A stretch of 64,000 nt of DNA from Saturnia japonica (taxonomy: Eukaryota > Arthropoda > Insecta > Lepidoptera > Saturniidae), in the NCBI GenBank assembly GCA_033032175.1, contig CM065318.1:10044001-10108000 (forward strand). The letters run 5' to 3'. Of the stretch, positions 1-12,800 are shown piece by piece. The notes under the pieces were generated by a model, which saw nothing but the letters and a program-made list of their open reading frames with translations, did no database searches and was not told the DNA's origin. The first letter of the stretch is position 1, and each line of letters starts with the position of its first letter. Both the position numbers and the translations under genes were made by a program.

Positions 1-290
1 CTAGCAAAGTAGATTAGTATACAATCTTTTTCGTTCTCAGAAATATAGTGGACGATTTTAAAAATAGAGCCTTCTAGATTGCGTTCTGGTTTCATAAAAA
101 TAAAAGTTAATTATTTTTTCACCATTTTATGTTTTCGTTGCTCGAATTTAGTGTTTAACTAACTTTTATCGTTTTAACGACAATTTTAATACAGTTTTTA
201 TTTCATTGAGAGATAAGACAGGCAATTCCTAATGGTCTAGCGTCTAACGGAAAAAAATTGAATAAAAAATAAATCCGGTATTTGACATCA
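1..290. other. AT-rich sequence, no gene seen
   Basis: I see no coding frame, tRNA or clear repeat in this first stretch. It leads into the minisatellite. Confidence 0.5.
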
Positions 291-299
291 AGAAGTTCT

Positions 300-720
300 A
301 GTGGCAATCTTCCGGCTCCATCTTCAGACCCTCGTCATCATGTATAATGGAAGCTGCTCATGAGAACAAAGCAAACGAGCCCAAGCCCGATTATATTTGC
401 CATTTCCATCATGGAGTTCCATTGGAAATCGTCCGGCTCCATTTTCAGCCCCTCGTATTCATGTGTAATGGAAGGTGCTCATGACAACAAAGGAAACGAT
501 CCCAAACTCCAGTATATTTGCCGTTTTCATCAAGGAGTTCCATTGGTAATCTTCCGGCTCCATCTTCAGATCCTCATCATCATGTGTAATAGAAAGTATT
601 CATTGTAACAAAACAAACTAGCTCAAATTTGATTGTCCTACCATTTGCCATCAGGGAGTTCCAAGCTCTATATAGCGGCTCCATCATCAGTTTAGCTCCA
701 TGGTACCATAATATTGAATT
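300..720. repeat. 121-bp-period minisatellite, about 3.5 units
   Basis: The block CGGCTCC recurs at about 313, 434, 555 and 676, an exact 121-bp spacing. Each is preceded by a variant of TTCCATTGG and followed by CATC and then TCATCATGTGTAATGGAA. The unit also carries TATATTTGCC and a CATCA-GGAGTTCC segment. The fourth unit is diverged and partial. Because 121 is not a multiple of three, the short open frames across it change frame between units and are not genes. It may belong to a larger transposon, but I cannot assign one. Confidence 0.8.
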
Positions 721-984
721 GTCATCGAAGTTACATACATATGCCAAATTTCATCACAATCTAATTCCAGCAAGTAGTCGAAACATAGTTTGCAAATTTG
801 GGAAGGTGAATGGGTTAAATGGGGCAGCCGTCGCAAAATATAATTATATACCTAAATGTTTAATAATAGGTCCTTACATAGTAATTAGCGTTTTATATGG
901 AAAGATTAATACGAAAAAAATATTATGAAATTATACATTTAATCAGTTGAAGTATGTACCATTATTATTATTCTATGCACTTTC

Positions 985-1625
985 GCCATTTTATAGGTAG
1001 AGTTCATTGACTCCATTGCTGAAAAAATTGTGAGAGCGAGAATCAATACAATCTTTGAAGGCGGTTTTACCTTTTTCTGAGTCAATTTTTGCTTGGGACA
1101 GGATTTGGCCGGTTCTTCTGGGTTCAATCACTGTGATGAACGTTTCCGATTGTAGTAAAGGATCCATTTTGCGTCACAAGTAACAATACGATTTAAAATT
1201 ACCTCGTTATTGTGACGGTTGAGTAATGTAACGCTGCACTCAATGCGTGTTTGTTGGTGTGCTTCAATCAATTCATCCGGTACTCATTTCTCGAGCTTTT
1301 TTACTTTTCCAATTTGTTTCAAGTGAATTAAAATTGTTTTATCACTCACACAGAAGCCTGCCCCTAACTCTGACGTGATTAGCGATGGATCCGCTTCGAT
1401 GATCACCTTTAATTCTTTATTATCAACTAGGGTCTCCGGTCGTCCACGGGGTTTGTTTCGTAGGTTAAAATTTCGAGAACGAAAACGTTGGAACCAAAAA
1501 CGTACCGTGCTTTCTTTTACAGTATCTTCCCCATACACATCATTAATTTTGCTAGTTGTTTTTGCAGCGCTGATGCCACGGTGGAAATCATTTTCGTATA
1601 TTACGCGATATTTAAAGTTTTCCAT
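985..1625 (-). pseudogene. Decayed mariner-family transposase (N-terminal half)
   Basis: On the minus strand the frame opens at 1625 and runs 113 codons with the mariner paired helix-turn-helix region. It includes the linker-like R-x-F-N-L-x-N-K-P-R-G-R-P and the end K-V-K-K-L-E-K. A TGA at 1284 breaks it exactly where family members carry a tryptophan (K-W-V-P). The same frame then continues through VPDELIEAH and the catalytic-region motif IVTCDAKWILYYNRKR, hits another stop, and fades after PKQKLTQKKV. A DNA transposase would cut and paste its own element; this copy cannot. No terminal repeats were located. Confidence 0.85.
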
Positions 1626-1639
1626 TTTGTGAAAAGGAC

Positions 1640-2530
1640 GATGTCAAAGAAAACACTAATTTGTTTATTTATTGTCACATGAACGACATATTCACAAAAT
1701 ATTACAATAACAGATACATCACAAGTTAAGGACTGTGTGAAGTATCTTTACAGATATGCACATCTTATTACACTATGTCGCAGCACAACACCAACAAAAA
1801 TAAAACAAATTACAAATATCAAGATCGCTACATATCAAATGAAATAGTGAAATGATGCAAAAACAAATGAATCACTAAATTCGAAACACAAATACACAAG
1901 CCTAAATTTGAATTCAGAATTCCTAACTAAACGCCAAATATTTGAGACCAAAGTGGCCAGTTCAAGAAAACGCCAATTTCATATGTAAGGACCTAATATG
2001 TGGTCCCATATTATTTTCATATAATACATCAACGTCGAAATCCTCCCATTTTTAGCAATGTCTTCGTGATACATGTACAATGTCGATTTGCCTGTTTTTA
2101 AATCCTTAACACCAAAACAACCACAAATGCCGTATATAAAAAATATGATGTTTTTATGTAGGTATGGTGGTAATGGTAAATGTTACTTAAATAATAGTGC
2201 ATGCAAAAACCACTTAGATCATTTATGTTGTTTACGCAATAAACGTTTACTTCGCGGTATAATTTTGAAAAGAAAGAAATACATATATTGATTTACGTGG
2301 TCTTTATCTAGAATATGTATCGGACTTTGGAATTGTTTACCGCAAAAAAAGCATGTTGGGAAAAAATGTGATCTATGTTGTTTTTGAAATGACCGATTAA
2401 TTTATAATCTATACAATTATTAAAATTGAAGTGTCTGTTTGTAATGTTAAAATAAGAGTTTTATTACTAAATGCATATGAAAGTGTATTTGGTACTTATA
2501 ACAAAACACCAATTTTAAACATTTTTGTCT
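1640..2530. other. No gene seen
   Basis: This AT-rich stretch has only short chance frames (for example 2073-2291). Nothing in their translations resembles a known protein and no splice-supported exon was recognised. Confidence 0.5.
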
Positions 2531-2539
2531 GTCTATATA

Positions 2540-2790
2540 ACATCACGCCTGTATTCCCCGAAAGGTTAGGGCAGAGGTGTACGTACGTACACCCACAGTT
2601 CGCCAAGTATGTTTTAGGTCCCATTTAATGGGGGGCGAGCCTATTGCCATTAATCGGGCACGAAACCAAACTCCGAGCTGCTACTGAGAATTTCATAGGA
2701 AAAATCCAATAGCACTTTGCTCGACCTGGGATTCGAACCCAGGACCTCGCTCCTAGCAGTCGTGCTTACGACCACTAGGCTAACGAGGCT
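2540..2790 (-). repeat. tRNA-headed SINE, copy 1
   Basis: Read on the minus strand, the 5' part looks like a tRNA. There is an A-box-like TAGCCTAGTGGT near 2775, then the B box GGTTCGAATCCC near 2730, inside CCTGGGTTCGAATCCCAGG. The body continues through CGAGCCTATTGCC-type sequence (plus orientation 2634-2650) to about 2540. A second copy with the same head and body lies at 58258-58505. The acceptor ends do not pair, so this is an RNA polymerase III-derived SINE and not a tRNA gene. Confidence 0.85.
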
Positions 2791-2809
2791 ATCTGTATGT
2801 TTGAAAATG

Positions 2810-3195
2810 GTAATCTCCGAAACAGTTCGACCGATTTTGACGGGACTTTCGCTGACAGATAGCTGATATCGTAAGGAGTAGGAGGAGTATGATTAGGCTA
2901 CTTTTATTTTAGTAAAATAATTAGGGTTCCGCACAAATAAAAAAGACTAGTCAAGGTGAATCAATTCGGGCGCTTAAATGGCTTACGCTGAGTAAACCAT
3001 TAGATATATTTCAAATTAATATACTACAGAATTGTAGGTATTAAAATGAGCTACAAAAAAATCTCGGAGAGGATATGTCTATCTTCTAAGGATCACCAAC
3101 ATAAAGCATTTTTATCTTTAAAGTAACCGTGAGCAAGGTTAATACCATTCAAGTGCATGCTCGATCGACGGCTTAGCCGCGGGCACGGCTAGTAT
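2810..3195 (-). repeat. Interspersed repeat of the ACTAGCTGTGCCC family
   Basis: It ends at about 3180-3195 with GCCGCGGGCACGGCTAGTA, the reverse complement of the family start. It shares GATAACTGAT-like, TTAGGCTACTTTTAT and AATTAGGGTTCCGCA segments with 10050-10275. It stops about 55 bp before the first visible GK5 exon. Confidence 0.6.
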
Positions 3196-3251
3196 GTTAT
3201 AAGTAAAAAAATAGTTTAAGGAGTATTGATCTTCTTGTTGAAACTTTTTAG

Positions 3252-3763
3252 ATGCCAGTCTGTCTGCCGGGCAAATAACAGCAATGGGTATATCAACCCA
3301 AAGAGGCACATTTACAACATGGTCCAAAGAAACAGGTGAACATTTTCACAATTTTGTCACATGGAAAGATTTGAGAGCTGGTGCACTTGTAAAGCAGTGG
3401 AATGAATCTTATGTTTGGAGGGTAGGTAAAAATAAAGTGTATCCAGATCTTCTATAATACTAAAGATCTTAGAATTTCAAGACTAGAACTTTTTTATCAT
3501 AGAATGACTGATAGTATCTATGTTTGTAATCTATAAACATTTTGTTTCTCCATATCTCTAAATACTTACCATTCGCTGGAAGTTCGCGTGTGAACTGAAC
3601 GCAACCAAGGAGTCACTAGTTTCTCTACTCGCGGGAAATGCTCGCGTTGTGCGCGCGAGTCGAGATTCTCACTCACTTCTAGCGATTTAGACTCTGTCTA
3701 GAGGGAGCGAATATGCCGCGAATCATCTCGCGCGAAATTATACGCGCATCGGCGAGTTGCTTG

Positions 3764-3837
<74 letters not shown>

Positions 3838-6800
3838 GAACTGACTACACTGTTAGCCTTAGGGGCCCTATCGTCAAACAGAGCCGCTGCGGCTTTTACA
3901 GCTTCACCGGACTTGGGGGCGAGCGCTTAGGGCACTCAGCCGCGAAAGTTTGTGACGACCCGCACGAGGGTGCCAGAGTGGCCGAACCTCGGCTCGGGCG
4001 GTCGTCGCGAATGCGAAAAAGTCGCGATCTAACTAATTCCCTAATCTTAGGAGAATTCGAGCTAACTAATATATACTCATATGCACGTTCCCCTCCTCCT
4101 GGGAGGAAGGAGTGGACCATGCGTATGTGTATTTGTTAATCGGAATGGTTTTTCTACACTAACTAGCGCAATAGTCTAACTAGCGCAAAAAAAGAAAAAA
4201 AAAGGTCCCTTACAGAACCTATGTACCTGTGTGGTGTGCACGTGTGTGTGTTCATACGTGTGTAATGTTGTGTGTGGGTAACTAAGTGTTGCACGTATAG
4301 TGTCACTTTGTATCGCGCGGGCGGCTGCCTGACCCAAGGGCTTCACACCGAGGAACGGACCTAGGCTTGGGTTGCCGCTAGAGAGGGTGGACGTGACGGG
4401 TGTGCGGGAGCGAAGTTGACCGCCCGTCCTCTGCGGAGAGAATGGTGGTTACGCGGGCGTGGGCGGTGGCACGCTCTGTTTGGAGAGACGGTGTCGGCGT
4501 AGAACGCGTTAGCTTTTTCGGTTTGGTCGGGCGGGTCAGTGAATATATTACGCGGCCGGCGTTTTCTCCGGCAGGCGTTGGGGTCGGGAACATAAGAAGC
4601 TGCCGCTTTTATTAAGGGGTTCGCGTGGTTCGACGCGGTGTCGAAATACGAGCGAGAAAGGTGTTTGGCGTATGCATGTATCGAGGGAAGGTCCATATCT
4701 CTATGGAGATCCTCCATACGAACAAACCAGGGGGCACCGGTAAGGCGGTGAAGAAACTTGTTCTGGATGGCTTGTAAGCGTTCCCAGTTATAACTTGGCA
4801 TATGTGCGAACGCAACGCAGCTATATGTCATGATCGGACGGATACACATCTTGTAGAGCGTAAGCTTGTGTCTCGTGGACATTTTGCTTGCAGCACATAA
4901 CAGAGGATGTAGTCGGGCGAGGGGTTGCTTGAGCTCTACACATCGCGTTCAAAAGCATTAGGCGAGTATAAAGTTCGCGCGTAAATTGTGTACAGTACGC
5001 GAGACTGGATTCGCGCGCATAACGCAAGAGCTTCCTGTGAGTCGAGAAACTAGTGACTTCTTAATCGCGTCCAGATTACGCGCGAACTTCCAGCGAGTGT
5101 ACGTATTTAGAGAAATGGAGAAACATAATTATAATACAGAAATATTTATAGGCAAAATAAAAAAAGACCGGCAATATAGGATATGGACTCTTCTACATAC
5201 GAGAATAAAATTTGAAAACGGAGAGCTTATGAATAATATTCTTAAATAAAGATAAACAACCAAGAACAAAACAAGGAAATCGGTGAATAACTTTCCCATG
5301 CTGTCTTAAATTTGCATACAAAGTTACAAACATAGATACTGTAGCATAGTCGATCTGCATGACTGGCAACATTCGAAAAAGCGCGTCAGTCAGAACTGAG
5401 CCACGATGTGTTTGTCATTTGGAGAAGTTAAATGTAATTATTAATAAATAGTGTATCCTGACAACTAAGTGTATTATTGTAAAATAAACTACAATACAGA
5501 TACTATAGTAAAAAAGTTGATGTACTAATAAGTAACTTTTACTCTCCCTTCATTTTCGTTATTTTCCAGAGTCAGTAAACAAGCCACTAGTCAGCCGATT
5601 CGTCAACTCCATAATAAATACTTCCTGAATCCACCCCAAATACTCCTGCGTAAAACGCTCTTCCTGGACGAGACGCATCTACTCGCGAACTTTATACTCG
5701 CGCGAAGCTTGTGGATGCTATACAGGGTATTAGTAGACCGCTCCCGAAAATGAAGACAGACGATAGTACTAATGACACCTTTGATGACGAGAATTTTACA
5801 AAAAAATACAATACTTTACTAAAAAAAAAAAAACCAGCAATGAACACCAAATTAAATACAGCTGATTGCTCGGGTCAAATAACGCGCAGGCGCGGCGCGT
5901 CGCGGCGCCAGTCCAGCGTGAGCGCGGCGCGGTGCCATTCTCGCGCGGCCCGCAGCTGGCGATCGCACAAATACTTATTTACAATATTGTCTAAATACCT
6001 AACTTATCTACTTTGCCACTGTGCTAGTGTCTACCTGGCCACTTTCATTCGAATTCTCCGGTTGAATTAAAAAAGTAACGGGTTCGATTCCCCGCGAATG
6101 AAAAAAATACTTAAATAAAATTTTAACAAGCATTGCATTGAGCCATGTTTTTTAATCCATCGTGTAAGAATGTTTATTATTCTGGTTTTTAATCGTGAGT
6201 GTGATAGTGCTAACCAAATGCGCCAAAGGATCGTGAATGTTTTCGACAAACTACGTGCGGACTGTGTCGAAGACCCCACGATGATGCCCCGACTGCATAA
6301 GGAGACGCAACGCCGAGCTCAAATCTGCCTCGAAATGAATGGGGCACAATTTGAGCCGCATCTCATAAGGCCACGGAGGATTTAGATCGGTAAGCTGTTT
6401 CATACCAAATTTTTTTTATAACTTATTTTTGAACTGATCTGAGTAGATCGTACATAACTGAATACATCAGAGTAATAAACATAATTACACGACGGATTAA
6501 AAAGCATGAATCTATCCTTTTTAAAATTTCATTCAAGTATTTTTTTCATAAGCGGGGAATCGAACCCGGTACTTAGCTTATTCAACCGGTGAATTCGAAA
6601 GAAAGTGGCTAGGTAAAGACTAGCACAGTGGCAAAGTAGATAAGTTAGTTATTTAGACAAATGTTGTAAATAAGTATTTATTTGATTGTTAGTTGCGTGC
6701 AGCGCAAGATTGACGCTGCGCCCGGGCGTTCGTTGATCCGAGCATCAGCTGTTTTTGATTTTGTGTTTCATTGCTGGTTTTTTTTTTTTTAGTAAATTAA

Positions 6801-9800
6801 TGTATTTTTTATGAAATTATCGTTTCATTTAGCTGTACTAACACGATGGAGCGTAAATAATGCTAATAAAAAGTTTAAATAATATGTTTTTTTTTTATCA
6901 GGATCAATTTTTTTTCCATCCCATCATCAAAGGTGACATTAGTACTATCGTCTGTCTTCATTTTCGGGAGCGGTCTACTAATACCCTGTATATAGAGCTC
7001 AAGTAAGTCGCCGACGCGATGTCACTTGCGTATGAATTCGCACGAGATGATGCGTGGCTAAATCGCTCCAGGACAGGGTCTCAGTTACTCATTTAAATAA
7101 AGGGTGACTCAGAATTTTGTTTTTTTTAATTTTTTTCTTGGAATAGAGTTGATTTCTTCAGTGATTCTTTGCTTCAAAACATTCAGGTTGGGTGGCAATG
7201 GATTGTAAACTTTGCTTTTTAGGTAGCCCCATAGGGAGAAATCAGCAAGCGTTAAATCAGGGCTCCTCGGTGGCCAATTGATGTCTCCTCGGCGACTTAT
7301 GATCGAGGTCGAACTCAGACCGTTAATTCTGACCGATATTGCCATATGATCCGGACTTTTTTAGCTTGATTGCCCTGATTTAACGCTTGCTGATTTCTTC
7401 CTACGGGGCTACCTAAAAAGCAAAGTTTACAATCCATTGCCACCCAACCTGAATGTTTTGAATCAAAGAATCACTGAAGAAATCAACTCTATTCCAAGAG
7501 CGATGCTCCAGCGAGTTATTGAAAATTTTAGCTCCAGGTTAAATGAGTGTGAACAAATGAATGGTACGCATATGCAGACGGTTGTTTTTCATAAATAAAC
7601 ATCAAGAATTGCTCTTTAAATTAACATTAAATAAAACGAGATTTAATTGATATTTTGTTTTTTATTTAACATCTAAAAACGAAAAACATTCTGAGACACC
7701 CTTTACAACGGTGACTTAAATTAAAGAGATAATATAAACTAGAAACAAAAACTATCTTTTTTTTTTTTTCTTTTTTTTTTTTTTTCTTTTTTTCTAGAAC
7801 TGACTACACTGTTAGCCTTAGGGGCCCTATCCAAAAACAGAGCCGCTGCGGCTTTTACAGCTTCACCGGACTTGACCCAAAAACTATCCTAAGCAATGGA
7901 TTCTTTTATGTTAAACTTTTAAAATATTGCGCTATATTTAGTAGTCCAACAAAGAGCAATGTGGCAATTGCTGTTGATAGCTTTAGACATAGGACAAAGA
8001 AAAACAATAATTATTAGTACTCTTTATTTTAGCTGATAAAAGCTGGATCTTATGTTCTTTACCTGTTGTTAAGAAACAAGAGGTTTCGTGCTGGCAGTGT
8101 CCTGAAGTTCATGAACACTCAGGTAAGTAGTACAAAAGCAACAACAATGCATATAAATTAATCTTTTTTATCGTTGTAATTGTGCATACATAGCTTATAA
8201 ATTTCATACTTATATTACAGACTAGCTGTGCCCCGCGGTTTCACCCGCATATAATTTAGAAGAAATTACTGATTGATGATTTATAATACTTCAATAAAGT
8301 CAATTTTTTATCGGGCGGCCAGATGTTCACATCGCGGCATCGCATGGCTCGTTCGCGCCGCTAACTATTATAGACATAGACCCGAGCCGAGTGATGAATT
8401 ATTTTAATTTTGTATTATTTCTCAAACTATGCCTCCAAATAAAATGCTTCAAAAGACAAAGTTTATCTTCATTATAAATTGTCTTTATGATGAAGTAACT
8501 TTTGTTCGTAAGGATTAATATGCCATGCTTAAAAATAATGCTCATAAATTATTTTTTTATCTTCAACAAAAAAAAATTGCATAATACCTTATTGTGGCTC
8601 ATGTATAAGAAGATAGATATATGCTATCGCTGACTTTTTTTATATTACTAATGGCCAATATTTTTGTAGAACATTGTATTGACGTATCATTAACCATAAG
8701 CCACCGCTTGCGGCTAAAACTGTTCGCGAGGGCTTCGACTTCCGACTTACGTAACAAAAATCAATATTTACGGATAGTTAGAAACTGTAGCCTAATGTTA
8801 TATAACCTATACTATTCCTCGTGAGTCTGGCTATCATATAAAAAAGAATTTTTCGAATCCGACTGATAGTTTCAGAGATTAGTAACAAATAAACAAATAA
8901 CTTTTCCGCTTTATTATATTATTAGTATTAGTATAGATTTTACATGTTTTTTTTTAATTCGTATAATTTATAACCAAAATGTTCTAGTCCTTACCATTTC
9001 AAATTTCGAACTCTACGCCCCTATGAGGCCGTGTCCTAAAAGTGCATAACCTCTTTAAGCTTAGAAACCTTGAAATGAGGTACTAATATAGTATAGTGAC
9101 TTTTGAGACATTCCAATTTTAAAGAGTATTTCTTATTTTAAGTGAGTTCAACATTTTTTGAATAAAATCGGATTGAGTTTTCAAACGTGTCAAAATAAAA
9201 TGTAATTTAAATCAAAAGCACTAATGAGTATTGATATCAACTTCAAAGCAAATCATCACCAAAATAACTTTCTACCCTTTTTAACCCCGTTAGGTGATGA
9301 ATTTCAATATAATACGAAACACGTCTTCCATCAATTTTGTTAAAAAAGGTTAAAGGAGTCAGTCACCTTGTCCCATACAAACTTTGCTTCCCTTTTTCAC
9401 CCCCTTAGGTGTAGAATTTCAGAAAATCCTTTCTTATCGGATGCCTACGTCATACAAAGAACACACCCTCCAAGTTTCAGGTCTCTACGATCAGCGGTTT
9501 AGGCTGTGTGTTGATCCGTCAGTCATTCAGGACAAAGCATTTTATATGTATAGATTACAGATTAGCCTCAAGTGTTTTCATCAGATGACTAGTGTAAGAT
9601 TATGTTTAAAATGTTTATTAAAATAACCGGTTTCAGATTGCTTGCTGCAGGATCAAGGTCTTAAACTTTTTGTTTATAATATTTACGTAGTAACCATTAT
9701 GATTTTCATGTTTTTTTGTGTTATACCCTTGTATTTTAATGCGGCAATGACAGTATATGTGACCTTTTTCTTAGTTGAACTGTAAGCAGTTGTGTGAAGG

Positions 9801-12800
9801 ATACCTATTAAACTTATTTTATTTTAAAATGTAAGGGGGGTTTCCTTGTATTGATTATTTTATATACAAATTTTTACTTTCATTTTTTGCGTAAATTAAC
9901 GATTTTATATAGGGCATTACTTTAAAAATAATTTACTTTGAATCGAATGGTTTAATTTGTTTTTAGTTCTTTTCAGAGTAAAATAAGTATGTATGCATGT
10001 AATTCGTTGCTATAATACACGTGTTTTGCGCAATAACTAAACTTCATCCATTGACTCGATATCATCATATATTGAAACTGGCAGATAACTGATGTTATAA
10101 GGAGTAATTTAGGCTACTTTTATAGAAAAACAATTAGGGTTCCGCATAAAAAAATTAAAACCATCCTTATCTTTAAAAGGACCGGCAGGCGACCTCCGTG
10201 GATGGAAGCGGGGTGACCACAATACCGACATTATGTAATCCACGCGAGCAGAGTCACAGGCACAGCTAGTATTGAATAAAAGCTTGTTATTTATTAAAGA
10301 TTTTTTAATTATTGTTTTATTACTATCTGTCTTTAGGGTCCACTGGTAGCGGCCATTTTTTGTTAACATATCTGAGATCACTATCCCCGAATAGTAGTAC
10401 TTAATTGTACTAAGTAATAAATATATTGAACTTTGAGGTATCGGCTTTCATCTTATCTATCCAAGCTATAGGATATGGATATATGTAGATACGAAAAACT
10501 ATCCATAAATAGGATATTAAAATGAAAGTAAGTACAAAAGGATAGATTTATTAACTGAAAAACGGATAGATAGGTTATTGAAAACGGCCGTAAATGAATG
10601 TAAATCAACATTAGTAAATAGTTATTGTTTTGCAGACAACTTTGAGGCTGCATTGGGTATTACAAAACGTGGTGGCGCTAAAACATGCTGTAAAAAACGC
10701 CAACGCTATGTTCGGGACCTTGGATACGTGGTTACTATACAAGTTAACGGGTGAGTCTACATAAGTGAACATATTCATTTGTTTTAAACTTATATTATTA
10801 CAAGATGATTCCGAATCCTTGGTAGTGAAGTCGTAAATAAATGAAGTGTTGGTACCAGATTTGAATAACAGTTATTTTATTATCCGATTACGAAAAAGGA
10901 AGGCTATGTTTTTCGAGCGTATGCATGTATTTAGGTATATCTATTTCTTTGGCACGCTCTGTAGCCTAAACGACTTGATGGATTTTTGCATATGAGGTGA
11001 CGTTTAACTCGTTTTAATTGTGAGAGTGACATTGGCTATGCAATATTTAAGTGCAACGCCTGGGAATCAAATAAAAAGCAAAAATAGAAATATTTTTTTA
11101 CTCGTGTTTTTGTTGCAGTTGGGTTTTTTATTTCCTTTTTAATCATTTTTGAATGTCTACTTTTAAAATATCTACCTACTTTATTTTGTGACACTATTTC
11201 TGCTTGGAAGAACTATTTGGTAGATAGGTACGATAATAATGGTTGTGTGGAAGAAATTACCTTCAACAGTATAATGGTTAATTTTCTTTTTAAGTGTAGT
11301 GTACAAAAACTGAATTTATATATTCATTTCGATGATATAATATTAGGATCTATATTCATAGAGATTTAACCTCACGTCTTCACTGACATAATTATAAAAG
11401 TTGCGAATATTATATTTACGGAGGAACTAAATTTAGTTTCAATGTTAGTTTAGTTTTTAGTTATATTCTAATTATTACACTAAGATAACGCTAGTCAAGT
11501 TTTAAAAGTATAAAAACTTTCCACGAAACCATTTTTGAGGTCACCGTGCCGTGCCTATGATCAAAGTTTACACATAAAACGTGCCAATATTTGTCGTCAA
11601 TCTTTTAGGCAGAAATTTGTTTACAAGGAAAAAAACTAAAATAAATTTGTCGAGTACTGTACATTAAGTGCACATCACCTTCGTTATTAATGACTCAAAT
11701 TGAAATTCAGTAAAATATGCGAAGATCGATTTAATTTTGCTTAGTACCTAGATATATTATTACGAGCCTATATTCACAAACAATAATATTTTTTAAATTT
11801 CAATTTAGGCTCTAATAAGGCACTTATGGAATGCCTTGAAAACATTCATTCCTATTACTTCGAAATATTTATATACATCCTTTTGGGGAAATATAGTCCT
11901 GTTAAGGTTACTATACACTATGCTGGTGGTTGTCTAACCCGGCGGGCTAGCCGCAAAATGAGAACCCGCCGGCATCTGTCACAACAGAAATGATGCTCGC
12001 GGCTTACTGCCGATTTCTGCGGCATACCTGTGCAGCAAATATCCGACGCGCCGCGCCGTGCCGCTGTGCTGCCGGCACAGTGTATAGGAGCCCTTAAGAA
12101 CAGTTTTTAAAGTTTGTAATAAAATGTTTAGTTTTTGTTATTTATTATCAGAAACTCAGTAGGTAGGTAGGTGCGTGTACGTACATTGCGTCAATTGGAC
12201 GTGAGTTCGAATCCCTGCAATGTGTCTGAGCTTGATGGAAAATAGAAAAGAAAAAAAGATACATCGTGCTGGAACCATAGCATAGTAAGAAGTAGGGCAT
12301 TTTTTTATGCCTGCATGATGAGCTACCACCCTCGAGTTGAAAATCTGTCGCTTAGCCCCTATAGGTGTGTTCCGGCCTCTGCACTTGAAAGCCAGTTCCC
12401 CCACTAAGCTTAGCGTGTTACCATCTTGGGCAACATCGTCACTTAACATCAAGTGAGAATGAGCTCAAACGCTAAACCCATTAAGAATAAAAAATCAAAT
12501 AGAATGATTTAAAAAACATTTTTGTTTTTAATTCACTGTTCAGGTTTTGATATTTATTATGACTATAATATAAGTAACAGAAATATCATGCGTGAATTCT
12601 TATAAACTATATTAAAAAATGTTTATAAAAGTTTGGTTATTTCATTTGACAGGTAATAAGATTCATATGACAGACGTATCATCTGCGTCAGCTACGGGAT
12701 TTTACGATCCGTTCACAATGCAGTGGTCAGCACTGGCCCTCACTCTTTTAGATATACCTGCGTCCTCGCTCCCAACCGTCGTCGATACTGCTGGCGACCA

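Larger units (their letters stand above)
5640..7090. repeat. Second copy of the palindromic element, split by another transposon
   Basis: The sequences 5680-5722 and 6989-7075, read as one, match the reverse complement of the centre of the 3511-5345 element. Shared pieces are GCGAACTTTATACTCGC, GAGCTCAAG, TCGCCGA, CGAGATGAT and a GCGATTTAG equivalent. The element at 5723-6988 therefore inserted into a second copy of this repeat. Outer ends are uncertain; a foldback element begins at 7100. Confidence 0.6.

Noticed and set aside
360..608. Open frame over the minisatellite
   Set aside because: The 121-bp period shifts frame at every unit, so no conserved protein is encoded.
2690..2790. Possible tRNA gene (A and B boxes present)
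   Set aside because: Acceptor stem does not pair and the body matches another SINE copy at 58258-58505.
4400..5027. Several overlapping frames on both strands around the first LINE
   Set aside because: They are antisense or off-frame shadows of the LINE ORF2 fragment.
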